From: Haloarcula nitratireducens
GTDB lineage: Archaea > Halobacteriota > Halobacteria > Halobacteriales > Haloarculaceae
Length of the DNA stretch: 64,000 nt
Direction of reading: 5' to 3'
NCBI RefSeq assembly: GCF_019599505.1
Contig: NZ_RKLT01000001.1
Location: forward strand, 248,001 to 312,000
The notes beneath the pieces were generated by a model, which had not been told where the DNA came from, did no database searches, and saw nothing but the letters and a program-made list of their open reading frames with translations. A program made the position numbers and the translations under genes. Positions 42,758-52,161 of the stretch are shown here, piece after piece. How positions within the stretch are numbered: the stretch's first letter is position 1; each line of letters opens with the position of its first letter.

Positions 42758-45559
42758 TCAGCTCGCGCCGGTGAACTCGAACCGCGCGCCGCCCGACTCG
42801 CTCTCCGTCACCGTCCACTCCCAGCCGTACACCCGGGCGAGTTCCCGCACGAACGCCAGCCCGAGACCGGTACCGCCCCGTCCAGCGGCCGTCGTATAAC
42901 CGGGTTCGAAGACGCTGCCGACCTCGTCGTCGGGGATCCCGCTGCCGTCGTCTTCGACGTAGAAGCCGGTCGGCAACTCGCCGACGGTGACCGTGACGGC
43001 GTCGCCGCCGTGTTCGACCGCGTTTTCGAAGAGGTTTCGAAACAGGTGCTGGAGATAGCGGGGATCGGCCTGCAGTCGTCTGTCCGTCGAGAGCCGCAAC
43101 TCGGCGGCGGCGGAATCGACTTGCTCCCACGCCGCTTCGACGGCGTCGTCGACGGCGACGGGTTCCGGTTTCCCGACCGCGGCGTTGCCGCGCGCGAGAA
43201 CGAGCATGACGTCGATCATGTCCTCGATGCGGTCGAACGCCTCGGCGACGTAGTCGGCGGCCTCTGCCTCGGCTTCGTCCGAGAGTTGCTTGCTGTATAT
43301 CTGTCCGATGGTGACCGGATTGCGGATCTCGTGGGCGAGCATGCTGGCGAAGCTCTCCAGTCGCTCGTTGGACGCTTCGAGCTTCTCGACGGTCTCCTCT
43401 AAGCGGGCCTCGCGTTCGACCTGTTCGGTGATGTCCTGGGCGAAGCTCAGGCCGGCGAAGATCTCGCCGCTCGCGTCGCGAAGCGGGGTCGCCCACACGC
43501 GCCACGTCCGACCTCCGAACTCCGTCGCGGCGCTGTCGGTCTCACCGTCTTCGACGGCCGCCTCGAACAGCGGTTCGAGATCTGCGGCCACGTCAGAGGG
43601 GAATACGTCCGGCATCCGTCCCCCCTCGAGTTCCGCTCGACCGGGGAGTCGATTCCCGATCTCGCTCCCCTGTGCCACCGTGTACCGGAGGTCGCGGTCG
43701 AAGACCCCGACAGCGCCGTTCGGGAAGTGCTCGGCGAGCGTGCGGTAGCGGCGCTCGCTCTCTTCGAGCTGGCGCTGGTACGTCCGACGCGCGGTGATGT
43801 CCGTGAGCGTGACGACGCCGTGCGTCACTTCCCCGTTCGCGTCGCGGATCGGCATCCCGTGGACCATCACGATCTTCCGCTCGCCGTCGGCCGTCTCGAT
43901 CTCGTAGACGTCCGGCCGGGTCACTTTCTCGCCGCGGAGGATGCGATTTAGCGCCCACTCCTGCGGTGCGACCGGCTCGCCGGTGTCGGCCCAGCGGCCG
44001 CGGTACCGGCCGTAATCCGCGATGTTCTCGACGGCCTGCGAACCGATATCGAGCAGTTCCCTCGCCGCGTCGTTGACCTCGGAGAAGCGGCCGTCGCCGT
44101 CGGTGACGACGACGCCGACCGGGAGCACCTCAAAGAGCGTCTGGAGCATCTTGCGGTGCTCGTCCCGTTCCCGTTCGGCGCGTTTGCGTTCGGTGATGTC
44201 GGTGAGCGCGCCGGGGAACCGAACGGCGTCACCGTCGGCGTCGCGTTCGACGTGCCCGCGAGCCACGACCCAGCGGAGGTCGCCGTCGGCGTCCCAGACG
44301 CGGTATTCCGCCTCGTACTCGCCGTCCGACTCGATGGCGGCTTCGATCTCCGCCTCGACCCGTTCGCGGTCGTCCTCGTATACAGCGTCGACGAACTGGT
44401 CCAGCGGCACCCCTTCGCGGACGGCGTCCGGTTCGAGCCCGAACTTCTCGGCGGACGCGGTGTCGGTGACCACGCGGTCCTCCTGGACGTACCACTCCCA
44501 CGTTCCGACCGCGCCCGCCGCCGTCGCGGCCTCGAACTGGGCCTTCGCGTCGCGCAAGCGGCGCTCCCGTTCCTTCTGTTCGGTGACGTCCTGAGACATC
44601 CCCAGGGCCGCGGAGACGTCGCCAGCCTCGTCTCTCACCGGAACCGTCCGAATCCGGAAGACGCTCTCGTCGAACTCGAACTCGAACGTGCTCGCGTCGC
44701 CGTCGAGCGCCGCCTCGTACCGGGGCGCGAGTTCGTCGGCGAGCGGTGCGGGGAGCGCGTCCCTGACGTGTTGGCTCTCCAGTTCCGCGGCCGCCGCGTC
44801 GACGGTGTCGGGCGGGACTCCGCCGACGGTCTGGTAGCGCAGCGAGTCGTCGACGAGCGCCACGGCACCGTTCGGGAAGTGCTCGACGAGCGTCCGATAG
44901 CGGCGCTCGCTCCGCTCGAGCCGGCGCTGGCGCTCCTTGCGTTCGGTGACGTCCTGAAAGTACACCGAGAGACCGCTCTCGGACGGATACGCGTGCACTC
45001 GATACCACGCCGAGAGCGGCTCCGGATAGTAGAACTCGAAGGCGGTCGGTTCCTGTGTCGCCATCGCGGTCCGATACTCCTCGCCGAGCTTCGAGTCGGC
45101 CGCCCACTCGAATACCTCCCAGATGTTGCGGCCGACCAACCCCTCGTCCCGATAGTCTATCAACTCGACGGCTCGCTCGTTGACGTGCGTGAACCGCCAC
45201 TCGTCGTCGAGCGCGTAGAAACCGTCGGAGATGCGACGGAGGACGTCTTCCGCTTCCGGCGGGTCTCCCTCACCGTTTTCCGGACCCGTCGGTCCGTCCG
45301 CAGTCGCGTTCTGCGGCGATGCGTCGTCGGGGACGCTCACGTCGCCGGGCCCATCGGGCAGCCACCAGACTCGCTGGTCGCCGATCACCTTACTCGCCAC
45401 TCGCCCCTGCTCGACCAGCTCGGCGAGTTTATCGGCGACTGCGCGACTCTCGCACCCGAGCTCGTCGGCGACCTCGGTCGCCGTGACCGGCTCGTGGGCG
45501 CGCCCCAGCCGGTCACAGGCGGCGAGTACGGCCTCGGATGCGACGCGGCCGGAACTCAT
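42758..45559 (-). CDS. multi-PAS sensor histidine kinase with N-terminal winged helix
   Basis: This 933-residue cytoplasmic kinase has no membrane segment. Residues 8-66 form a winged helix (VTATEVADELGCESRAVADK). Five PAS-like units follow at about 105-210, 218-330, 335-458, 468-590 and 600-715, two of them starting with the same phrase (YRTLVEHFPNGAV and YRTLAEHFPNGAV). The dimerisation box has the phospho-acceptor His743 (LAHEIRNPVTIGQ). The ATPase domain has N-box Asn846 (RNLFENAVEHGG), EDDGSGIP and GGTGLGLAFV. No receiver protein is adjacent. The ATG at 45559 is chosen because the TATA box at 45591-45600 leaves too little room for the ATG at 45592. Confidence 0.9.
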   Translation of the reverse strand: MSSGRVASEAVLAACDRLGRAHEPVTATEVADELGCESRAVADKLAELVEQGRVASKVIGDQRVWWLPDGPGDVSVPDDASPQNATADGPTGPENGEGDPPEAEDVLRRISDGFYALDDEWRFTHVNERAVELIDYRDEGLVGRNIWEVFEWAADSKLGEEYRTAMATQEPTAFEFYYPEPLSAWYRVHAYPSESGLSVYFQDVTERKERQRRLERSERRYRTLVEHFPNGAVALVDDSLRYQTVGGVPPDTVDAAAAELESQHVRDALPAPLADELAPRYEAALDGDASTFEFEFDESVFRIRTVPVRDEAGDVSAALGMSQDVTEQKERERRLRDAKAQFEAATAAGAVGTWEWYVQEDRVVTDTASAEKFGLEPDAVREGVPLDQFVDAVYEDDRERVEAEIEAAIESDGEYEAEYRVWDADGDLRWVVARGHVERDADGDAVRFPGALTDITERKRAERERDEHRKMLQTLFEVLPVGVVVTDGDGRFSEVNDAARELLDIGSQAVENIADYGRYRGRWADTGEPVAPQEWALNRILRGEKVTRPDVYEIETADGERKIVMVHGMPIRDANGEVTHGVVTLTDITARRTYQRQLEESERRYRTLAEHFPNGAVGVFDRDLRYTVAQGSEIGNRLPGRAELEGGRMPDVFPSDVAADLEPLFEAAVEDGETDSAATEFGGRTWRVWATPLRDASGEIFAGLSFAQDITEQVEREARLEETVEKLEASNERLESFASMLAHEIRNPVTIGQIYSKQLSDEAEAEAADYVAEAFDRIEDMIDVMLVLARGNAAVGKPEPVAVDDAVEAAWEQVDSAAAELRLSTDRRLQADPRYLQHLFRNLFENAVEHGGDAVTVTVGELPTGFYVEDDGSGIPDDEVGSVFEPGYTTAAGRGGTGLGLAFVRELARVYGWEWTVTESESGGARFEFTGAS

Positions 45560-45590
45560 TGACACGTATCCGATAGGGAGGGTGAAAAGC

Positions 45591-45600
45591 ATTTATACGC
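45591..45600. promoter_or_regulatory. TATA box of the histidine kinase gene
   Basis: On the minus strand GCGTATAAAT ends about 32 nt before the ATG at 45559, so the mRNA would have a leader of around ten bases. The next plus-strand gene has its own T-rich box (gctttttccgg, about 45667-45677), 27 nt before the ATG at 45698. Confidence 0.5.
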
Positions 45601-45697
45601 CCGAGTTGCCGGTCGGAAACCGCCCGTTCCGGACCGACGACGGAACCCGGACGGCCGAGTCGTCACGCTTTTTCCGGCCTCCCGCGGAGAGTCCCAC

Positions 45698-47095
45698 ATG
45701 ACCGAAAGAGGGCCGCTCGCCGCCGTCTCGCCGCTGGACGGCCGGTACGCCCGCTACACCGAACCGCTCGTCCCGTACGCAAGCGAGCGGGCGCTCATGC
45801 GCGCCCGCGTCGAGGTCGAAGTCGAGTATCTGCTCGCGCTCGCCGACCTGGAGGCGACGCCGCTGTCCATCGACGGCGACCAGCGAGCCGCGCTTCGGTC
45901 GCTCTACGAGGCGTTCGACGACGAGGACGCGACCGTGGTCAAGCGGCTGGAAACGGAGGGATACGACGAGTACGCGGCGACCAACCACGACGTGAAGGCG
46001 ATCGAGTACTTCGTCCGGCTGGGGATGCCCGACGGGCTTTCCGCCGACCACTGGATTCACTTCGGCCTGACCAGCGAGGACGTGAACAACCTCGCCCATC
46101 GCCTGCTAGCGAAACCCGCAACGGAAGACGTGCTGGTGCCGGAACTGCGCGAGGTCCGGGACACGCTCGTCGAGATGGCCCACGAGTACGGCGACGTGCC
46201 GATGCTGGCCCGCACCCACGGTCAGCCGGCGACGCCGACGACGTTCGGCAAGGAGATGGCCGTCTACGCCTCCCGACTCGGCCGGGCCGTCGGGCGCATC
46301 GAACGCGCCACCGAAGGCCTGTCGGGGAAACTCGCGGGGGCCTCGGGCACCTACGCCGCCCACCACGCGGCCTACCCCGACGTGGACTGGCCGGCGTTCT
46401 CTCGCGAGTTCGTCGGCGAACTGGGACTCGACCACGAACCGCTGACGACGCAGGTCAACCCCTGTGACGACCTCGAAGCGCTCTTCGACGCCCTGCGCGG
46501 CGCGAACAACGTCCTGCTGGACATGGACCTCGACATGTGGCTGTACGTCTCTGACCGCTACCTCGGTCAGGAGACCGTCGAGGGCGAGACCGGCTCGTCG
46601 ACGATGCCGCACAAGGTCAACCCCATCGACTTCGAGAACAGCGAGGGGAACCTCTCGAAGGCCAACTCCGACCTGGTCTTCCTCGGGGACTACGTCACCA
46701 CCTCCCGCCTCCAGCGCGACCTCTCCGATTCGACGGTCAAGCGCAATATCGGCGCGGCCTTCGCCCACTGCCTGATCGGCTACGAGAAGTGTCAGAACGG
46801 GCTGGCGAAGGTCGTCCCGAACGAGCAGGTGATGCGCGAGGAACTGGACTCGACGCCCGAGATCATCGGCGAGGCGGTCCAGACAATCCTCCGCCGCGAG
46901 GGGTACGAGGACGCCTACGAACAGGTCAAGAAGGCCACGCGCGGCCGCGAGGTCGCTATCGAGGACTTCCGCGAGCTGTTCGCGGACCTCGACGTGAGCG
47001 AGGACGTGCGGGCCGAACTCGACGCGCTCACGCCGGCGAATTACACCGGAATCGCAGCCGAACTGGCCGACAGCGTGGACGGCGAAAGCGACTAG
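45698..47095 (+). CDS. purB: adenylosuccinate lyase
   Basis: This 465-residue enzyme of the fumarase/aspartase superfamily acts twice in purine synthesis: SAICAR to AICAR and adenylosuccinate to AMP. It begins with SPLDGRYARYTEPLVPYASE. Motifs are FVRLG then HFGLTSEDVNNLA (about 115-130), ARTHGQPATPTTFGKE (about 170-185), and the signature GSSTMPHKVNPIDFENSEGN (about 299-318). The SDSTVKRNIG region and C-terminal helix complete the fold. It works downstream of the AICAR transformylase coded at 39378-40955. Confidence 0.95.
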   Translation: MTERGPLAAVSPLDGRYARYTEPLVPYASERALMRARVEVEVEYLLALADLEATPLSIDGDQRAALRSLYEAFDDEDATVVKRLETEGYDEYAATNHDVKAIEYFVRLGMPDGLSADHWIHFGLTSEDVNNLAHRLLAKPATEDVLVPELREVRDTLVEMAHEYGDVPMLARTHGQPATPTTFGKEMAVYASRLGRAVGRIERATEGLSGKLAGASGTYAAHHAAYPDVDWPAFSREFVGELGLDHEPLTTQVNPCDDLEALFDALRGANNVLLDMDLDMWLYVSDRYLGQETVEGETGSSTMPHKVNPIDFENSEGNLSKANSDLVFLGDYVTTSRLQRDLSDSTVKRNIGAAFAHCLIGYEKCQNGLAKVVPNEQVMREELDSTPEIIGEAVQTILRREGYEDAYEQVKKATRGREVAIEDFRELFADLDVSEDVRAELDALTPANYTGIAAELADSVDGESD

Positions 47096-47099
47096 ACCG

Positions 47100-47327
47100 T
47101 CAGCGGTCGCCGAGCGTTTCGATCGAGACGTCGCCACTGCTACTGACCGTCACCTCGTAATCGAGATACCTGAACGCGACTCGCCCGGTTCCGCGTCTGA
47201 ACAGGTTGTCGAGGGCGTCGGGGTCTATCTGCGGGAACACCGGTTCCGGCAGGTCCGTCGGGTCGACGCCTTCCCGAGCGGCGACGGCCTCGAAGACGGC
47301 GTCGCTCAATCGTTCGTGTGCGGACAC
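47100..47327 (-). CDS. HalOD1 output-domain protein
   Basis: This 75-residue protein starts MSAHERLSDAVFEAVAAREG. It has the HalOD1 pattern: a helix (AVFEAVAAREGVDPTDLPEP), then IDPDALDNLFRRG, GRVAFRYLDYEVTVSSSGDVSI. HalOD1 is a small haloarchaeal domain often found as an output module after receivers; here it stands alone. It lies just past purB and near the PAS kinase, but a link is only suggested by proximity. Confidence 0.8.
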   Translation of the reverse strand: MSAHERLSDAVFEAVAAREGVDPTDLPEPVFPQIDPDALDNLFRRGTGRVAFRYLDYEVTVSSSGDVSIETLGDR

Positions 47328-47420
47328 GTTTTCACGGGGTGACTACCGGTATGAATCTCTTGTGGCTCTCGCAGTTCGCGAACGGAACTCTCAGGTGGCA
47401 AGCGGCCAACTATCCCGTAG

Positions 47421-48734
47421 ATGGTCCTCGGAACCGACAACCGCGTCCTGACCCTGGCGTTCGCTCGGTTGGCGGACGCGCTGGGCAACTCCTTCCTCAT
47501 CATCGTCCTGCCGCTGTACATCGCCAGCGGGCAGGTGACGCTCACCGGCATCGCCGGCGCGGAGCTGTTCGGGTTCGTCCTCCGCGAGGAGACGCTCATC
47601 GGCCTCGTCCTCTCGCTGTTCGGCCTGCTGAACTCCTTCGGCCAGCCGATCACGGGCCGGATCTCCGATCGGACCGGCCGGCGTCGCGGGTTCGTCCTCG
47701 TCGGTCTCCTCATCTTCGCCGTCGGGAGCGCCTCGTATCCGTTCCTCTCCTCGTACTGGGCGGTGCTCGTGGCGCGGGCGCTTCAGGGCGTCGGCGCGGC
47801 GTTCACCATCCCCGCGACCATCGCGCTGGTCAACGACTACGCCGAGAGCGACAGCGAGCGGGGCGGGAACTTCGGCGTGTTCAACACCTTCAGGCTCATC
47901 GGGTTCGGGTTCGGCCCCATCGTCGCGGGCGTCGTCGTCACCGGCGGCTTCGGTGCCGAGGGCGTCGTCTCCTACGCGCTCGGCGGCCTCTCCTTCTCGG
48001 GATTCACCGCCGCCTTCGCCGTCGCCGTCCTCGGGGCGCTCGTCAGTTTCGCGCTGGTCGCCGTCCTCATCGAGGACCCGCCCGTCGCCGCCGACGCCGC
48101 GAGCAAGAACCTCTCCATCGCCGTCTTCGACCCCGACGGGAACGGCCTCGACTCGGTCTTCGTCCTCGGCGTCGGCACGTTCATGATGGCGACGACCATC
48201 GCGCTGTTCGCCACGCTCGAAGGCCCGATTCGGATGCGACTGGACGAGTCGACGTTCATGTTCAGCGTCCAGTTCGCCGCCGTCGTCATCGCCAACGTCC
48301 TCCTCCAGGTGCCGGTCGGTCGGGCCAGCGACCGGATCGGGCGGCGGCCGTTCGTCGTCGCCGGGTTCGTCGTCCTCGTCCCGGCGGTGTACGCGCAGGG
48401 CGTCGTCACGGACCCGTGGCTGATGCTCGGCGCGCGGTTCGTCCAGGGCATCGCCGTCGCCCTCGTGTTCGCGCCGTCGCTGGCGCTGGCCGGTGACCTC
48501 GCGGGCGAGCGCGGGTCCGGGACGACGCTGTCGGTGCTGACGATGGCGTTCGGTCTCGGCGTCGCCGCCGGCCCGCTCGCGTCGGGCCTGCTCTACAACC
48601 TCGGGAGCTTCAGCACGCCCTTCACCGTCGGTGCGGCCCTGGCGCTCGTCGCGCTCGTCCTCACCTACTGGCAGGTCGAGGAGACGCTCGCTGTCGGCGA
48701 CGGAGAGACGACGGCGGCCTCGCCGCAGGACTGA
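47421..48734 (+). CDS. major facilitator superfamily transporter
   Basis: This 437-residue membrane protein has 12 predicted segments. The MFS motif A in loop 2-3 reads GRISDRTGRRRGFV (about residues 77-90) and is repeated in loop 8-9 as GRASDRIGRRPFVV (about 300-313). It has a large central loop after segment 6 (LIEDPPVAADAASKNLS). The fold resembles drug/metabolite exporters; the substrate is unknown. Confidence 0.87.
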   Translation: MVLGTDNRVLTLAFARLADALGNSFLIIVLPLYIASGQVTLTGIAGAELFGFVLREETLIGLVLSLFGLLNSFGQPITGRISDRTGRRRGFVLVGLLIFAVGSASYPFLSSYWAVLVARALQGVGAAFTIPATIALVNDYAESDSERGGNFGVFNTFRLIGFGFGPIVAGVVVTGGFGAEGVVSYALGGLSFSGFTAAFAVAVLGALVSFALVAVLIEDPPVAADAASKNLSIAVFDPDGNGLDSVFVLGVGTFMMATTIALFATLEGPIRMRLDESTFMFSVQFAAVVIANVLLQVPVGRASDRIGRRPFVVAGFVVLVPAVYAQGVVTDPWLMLGARFVQGIAVALVFAPSLALAGDLAGERGSGTTLSVLTMAFGLGVAAGPLASGLLYNLGSFSTPFTVGAALALVALVLTYWQVEETLAVGDGETTAASPQD

Positions 48735-48772
48735 CCGCGAGCGTTATCACGGCGTCGTTCGTAGCCAGTTAC

Positions 48773-49393
48773 ATGTTCGCGAACCGCACGGAGGCCGGGG
48801 AGCGACTCGCCGCGGCGATAGCGCGGGCGAACGTCGACGCGGACGTCGTCTTGGCGATTCCGCGCGGCGGCCTACCCGTCGGGAGGGCCGTCGCCGACGC
48901 GCTCGACGTTCCGCTGGACGTCGTCGTCGCCCGGAAGGTCGGCGCGCCGGGGAATCCCGAACTCGCCGTCGCCGCCGTCGCCGACGACGGGACGACGTGG
49001 CGCAACGAGTCCGTCATCGCTTCCTTCGACCTCTCGCCGGAGTACATGGACGAGGAGACCGAACACGAACAGCGAGCGGCGAAAGAGAAGTTCGACCGCT
49101 ACCGCGGCGACCGGCCGCCGCTCGATCTCGCGGGCGAGCGCGTCCTCGTCGTCGACGACGGGTTGGCGACTGGCGCGACGATGCGGGCCTGCGTCCAGCG
49201 CGTTCGAGACGCCGGCGCGGCGAGCGTCGTCGTCGCCGTCCCCGTCGCCTCGCCCGGGACCGCCGACTCGTTCGAACGCGTCGCCGACCGAGTCGTGGCC
49301 GTCGAGACGCCCTCGAACTTCGCCGCCGTCGGGCAGTTCTATCGGGACTTCTCGCAGGTCAGCGACGACGAGGCGATGGCGCTGCTCGACTGA
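48773..49393 (+). CDS. phosphoribosyltransferase-family protein
   Basis: This 206-residue protein has the type I PRT fold. DVVLAIPRGGLPVGRAVADAL (about 22-43) is the pyrophosphate loop region and RVLVVDDGLATGATMRACVQ (about 120-140) is the PRPP-binding motif. A central helical insertion (YMDEETEHEQRAAKEKFDRYRG) is typical of haloarchaeal members of unknown substrate. It starts 38 nt after the MFS gene on the same strand and may be co-transcribed. Confidence 0.85.
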   Translation: MFANRTEAGERLAAAIARANVDADVVLAIPRGGLPVGRAVADALDVPLDVVVARKVGAPGNPELAVAAVADDGTTWRNESVIASFDLSPEYMDEETEHEQRAAKEKFDRYRGDRPPLDLAGERVLVVDDGLATGATMRACVQRVRDAGAASVVVAVPVASPGTADSFERVADRVVAVETPSNFAAVGQFYRDFSQVSDDEAMALLD

Positions 49394-49407
49394 GCGGAGC
49401 GGCCGAA

Positions 49408-50574
49408 CTAGACGAGTCGCTCGAGCGTCTCGCGCACCGCGCGCGCGGCCGTTCGCACGTCCGAGAGCCGGACGTACTCGCGCTTGGAGTGGGCAATCGC
49501 GCCCACGTCGTCGGCCAGTTCCCCCGGCCCGAACACGACCGTCGGTCCGCGCTCGGCGAAGTACGACGCCTCCGTCGCCGCGCCGAAGGGCCGCACTGCG
49601 CCGCCGCTGGCGTCCCGTAGAACCCGAACGAGTTCCGCGTCGGCGTCGGTGGCGAACGCCTCGGGAAACGGCGTGTCGGGGCGGATGAGCGACACGTCGA
49701 GGTCCATCCCGGTCGGGAGCCACTGGGCGAGGTGCTCTTCCAGTTCGGTACAGAACGTCGCGCTGGTCTCCGGCGGGACGCTCCGCCGGTCGAAGGTGAT
49801 CGTACACTCGGCCGGAACCTGATTGGTCGCCTCGCCGCCCTCGATCATCGACGCGGTCAGCAGCGCCCGCCCCAGCGACTCGTGGTCGTCCGGTCCCCGC
49901 TCCTCGTCGTAGGTCTCCATCGCCTGTAACATGGGAGCGGCCGCTCGAATCGCGTTCTTCCCGCTCCCCGGGTCGGCGGCGTGAGCGCTCTCACCGCGGA
50001 TAGTCACCGTGCCCTCGAACTGCCCCTTCGCCGCGGTACAGACGTCCAGCCCGGTCGGCTCGCCAACGATGTAGCCGTCGGCGTCGACGGTCTCCGCGAG
50101 GTGCGCGCCGCCGGTCTGGGTCGTCTCCTCGTCGACGGAGACGGCCAGCGTCACCGCGCCGTCGTCGGGTTCGACCGTGAGAAAGGCGTCCAGCAGCGCG
50201 GCCAGCGGCCCCTTCGCGTCGCAGGCACCGCGACCGCAGACGATATCGCCCTCGCTCTCGCTCTCGTCCCCGTCTCCCGCCTCGCGTCCGCCGATTCGCT
50301 CGTCACCCGGCGGGTCAGTCCGGCGCTCGTAGGGGAGGTGGGGCGGCACGGTGTCGATGTGCGTGTTGAGGACGAAGTGGGTGTCAGCGTCGGCCGCCGC
50401 GTCCGGGTCGGCCGCACCAGCCGTGGCGAGGACGTTCCCCAACTCGTCTATCCTCGGGTCGATACCGGCGCCTTCGAGCGTCTCGACGAGCGCGTCGCGC
50501 ATCGCCTCGACGGACTCGGTCGAGTCGATTTCGACGGCCCGTCGGTGGAACGCCGCGAGGTCGAACTCGCTCAT
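49408..50574 (-). CDS. dapE: M20 metallopeptidase, probable succinyl-diaminopimelate desuccinylase
   Basis: This 388-residue protein has the M20/DapE/ArgE fold. Zinc ligands are His72 (NTHIDTVPP), Asp119 (GACDAKGPL) and the catalytic Glu pair (VDEETTQTGG, about 147-156). A dimerisation insert follows (TIRGESAHAADPGSGKNAI). The function is assigned because its ATG overlaps the lysA stop by 4 nt and DapA, DapB and DapD lie upstream in the same region. An acetyl-ornithine deacetylase role is the alternative. Confidence 0.8.
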   Translation of the reverse strand: MSEFDLAAFHRRAVEIDSTESVEAMRDALVETLEGAGIDPRIDELGNVLATAGAADPDAAADADTHFVLNTHIDTVPPHLPYERRTDPPGDERIGGREAGDGDESESEGDIVCGRGACDAKGPLAALLDAFLTVEPDDGAVTLAVSVDEETTQTGGAHLAETVDADGYIVGEPTGLDVCTAAKGQFEGTVTIRGESAHAADPGSGKNAIRAAAPMLQAMETYDEERGPDDHESLGRALLTASMIEGGEATNQVPAECTITFDRRSVPPETSATFCTELEEHLAQWLPTGMDLDVSLIRPDTPFPEAFATDADAELVRVLRDASGGAVRPFGAATEASYFAERGPTVVFGPGELADDVGAIAHSKREYVRLSDVRTAARAVRETLERLV

Positions 50575-51806
50575 CGCTCGAGACGGGTGACGTCTTCGAG
50601 CGTCTCGCGCTCGCGGACGATCCGCGTCTCGTCGCCGTCGATCGCGACTTCCGCGGGTCGGGGCTGGGAGTGGAACTGATTCGCGAGTTCGTAGCCGTAC
50701 GCGCCGGCGTTGCCGATGGCGAGCAGGTCCTCTCGCTCCGGGCGAGCGATGGGACGGTCGGTACAGAACACGTCGGCGCTCGTACAGCAGGGGCCGCCCA
50801 CGGAGACCGGTTCGGCCTCGCGGTCCGGCGCGGTGAGGTTGCGGATGGGGTGATAGGAGTCGAACATCGCCGGGCGGATGAGCGTCGCCAGCGAGGCGTC
50901 CACGCCGACGACGGTGGCCGCCGGCGTCTCCTTTATTGTGTTGACCTCGGTGAGGATCAGCTCGGAGTCGGCGACGACGTAGCGGCCCGGCTCTAACTTG
51001 ATCTGCGCTTCCAGCTCGCCGACGGCGTCGCGGACCTTCTCCCCCACTATCTGCATGTCGAGGGGTGCCTCGTCCTCGCGGTACGGGACGCCGAAGCCGC
51101 CGCCGAAGTCGACGAACTCCAGTCCGCCGATGCGGTCCTCGATCGTGCGGCCCATGTCCGCCACCTTGCCGATGGCTCGGCAGTGGTCGTCCAAGTCGTC
51201 GTGGAGGACGCCGCTGCCGGCGTGAGCATGTACGCCGACGAGGTCGAATCGCTCGTTCAGTTCGTCGGCGAGTTCGGGCACCTCGTCGTAGGGGATACCG
51301 AACTTCGCGTCCTTGCCCGTCGCCACCTTCTCGTGGTGGCCGGTGCCGATGCCGGGGTTGATGCGGATGGCGACGCGGCCGTCGTAGCCGCGCGCTTCGA
51401 GGCGGTCGAAGGTGTCCCGCGCGCCGCCGGTGATAGTCAGACCCGGGTGCTCGGCGGCGAGGTCCGCGGCGTAGTCGAGGTCCCGGTCAGGGGGGTTGAC
51501 CGCCGTGTACTGGAGCGTGTTCGGGTCCGCGCCCGCGTCGATAGCGCGTTGGAGTTCTCCCCACGCGGCGCACTCGATGTCCGCGCCCGCATCGAGAAGC
51601 GTCGAGAGCACTGCGCGGCCGGTGTGGGCCTTCGCGGCGTACATGACGTGAGCGTCCGGAAACGCCGACGCGAACCGCTCGTAGTTCGCGGCGACGCGGT
51701 CGAGGTCGACGACGTACAGCGGCGTGGCGTGTTCGGCCGCCAGCCGACCGAGTCGGTCGTGGTCCCAGTCCGCGAGGCGACGGACCGGCGGCGAATCGTG
51801 ACTCAT
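50571..51806 (-). CDS. lysA: diaminopimelate decarboxylase
   Basis: This 411-residue PLP enzyme of the alanine racemase/Orn-Lys-Arg decarboxylase fold converts meso-DAP to lysine. Lys59 in YAAKAH should form the Schiff base. HAHAGSGV and GGFGVPYREDEAP hold the PLP phosphate region, EPGRYVVADSELIL is the C-domain signature, and GPCCTSADVFC carries the catalytic Cys. The ATG at 51806 lies about 28 nt after a TTGTTAGCC box (about 51830-51838). Its stop overlaps the start of the dapE gene. Confidence 0.93.
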   Translation of the reverse strand: MSHDSPPVRRLADWDHDRLGRLAAEHATPLYVVDLDRVAANYERFASAFPDAHVMYAAKAHTGRAVLSTLLDAGADIECAAWGELQRAIDAGADPNTLQYTAVNPPDRDLDYAADLAAEHPGLTITGGARDTFDRLEARGYDGRVAIRINPGIGTGHHEKVATGKDAKFGIPYDEVPELADELNERFDLVGVHAHAGSGVLHDDLDDHCRAIGKVADMGRTIEDRIGGLEFVDFGGGFGVPYREDEAPLDMQIVGEKVRDAVGELEAQIKLEPGRYVVADSELILTEVNTIKETPAATVVGVDASLATLIRPAMFDSYHPIRNLTAPDREAEPVSVGGPCCTSADVFCTDRPIARPEREDLLAIGNAGAYGYELANQFHSQPRPAEVAIDGDETRIVRERETLEDVTRLER

Positions 51807-52161
51807 TGCCCCAAGAAGGGCGACGGCGGCTAACAAGGGTTCCGTTTCGACGGACCGCGACTGGCGAAGCGACCGCCGGCGCGGTTCGTGACGCGACGAT
51901 CGAGAAAGTACAGTACCGTGATATATGCCCGCAATGGACGCACAACGGTTACCACGAGTAGTGCGTCCGAAGACGGGAGACGAGCCGTGATTGTCTCGGA
52001 GTAAGGCTAGCGTAGGGCGCGTCTCGTCCCGTCTGGCAGCGGTATCGGACACCATCGACGCGCTCGAAACGTCGGCCAACCCGGGCTTCGTTCGGCTTAC
52101 CGAAGCGCGTGCCGGTTCGTGTCAGCCTATACTTATTATCTCGTCGAGAGTATCTCCGCAT
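51807..52161. promoter_or_regulatory. divergent region between lysA and the bactofilin-like gene
   Basis: This is a 355-nt gap. Near lysA, TTGTTAGCC (minus strand, 51838-51830) fits its TATA. Near the other gene ACTTATTATC (52131-52140) is 27 nt before the ATG at 52162. In between are two inverted repeats: GGACGCAC/GTGCGTCC (51936-51943 and 51961-51968, 17-nt gap) and GACGGGA/TCCCGTC (51972-51978 and 52027-52033). They may be operators or RNA stems. No gene is supported. Confidence 0.45.
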
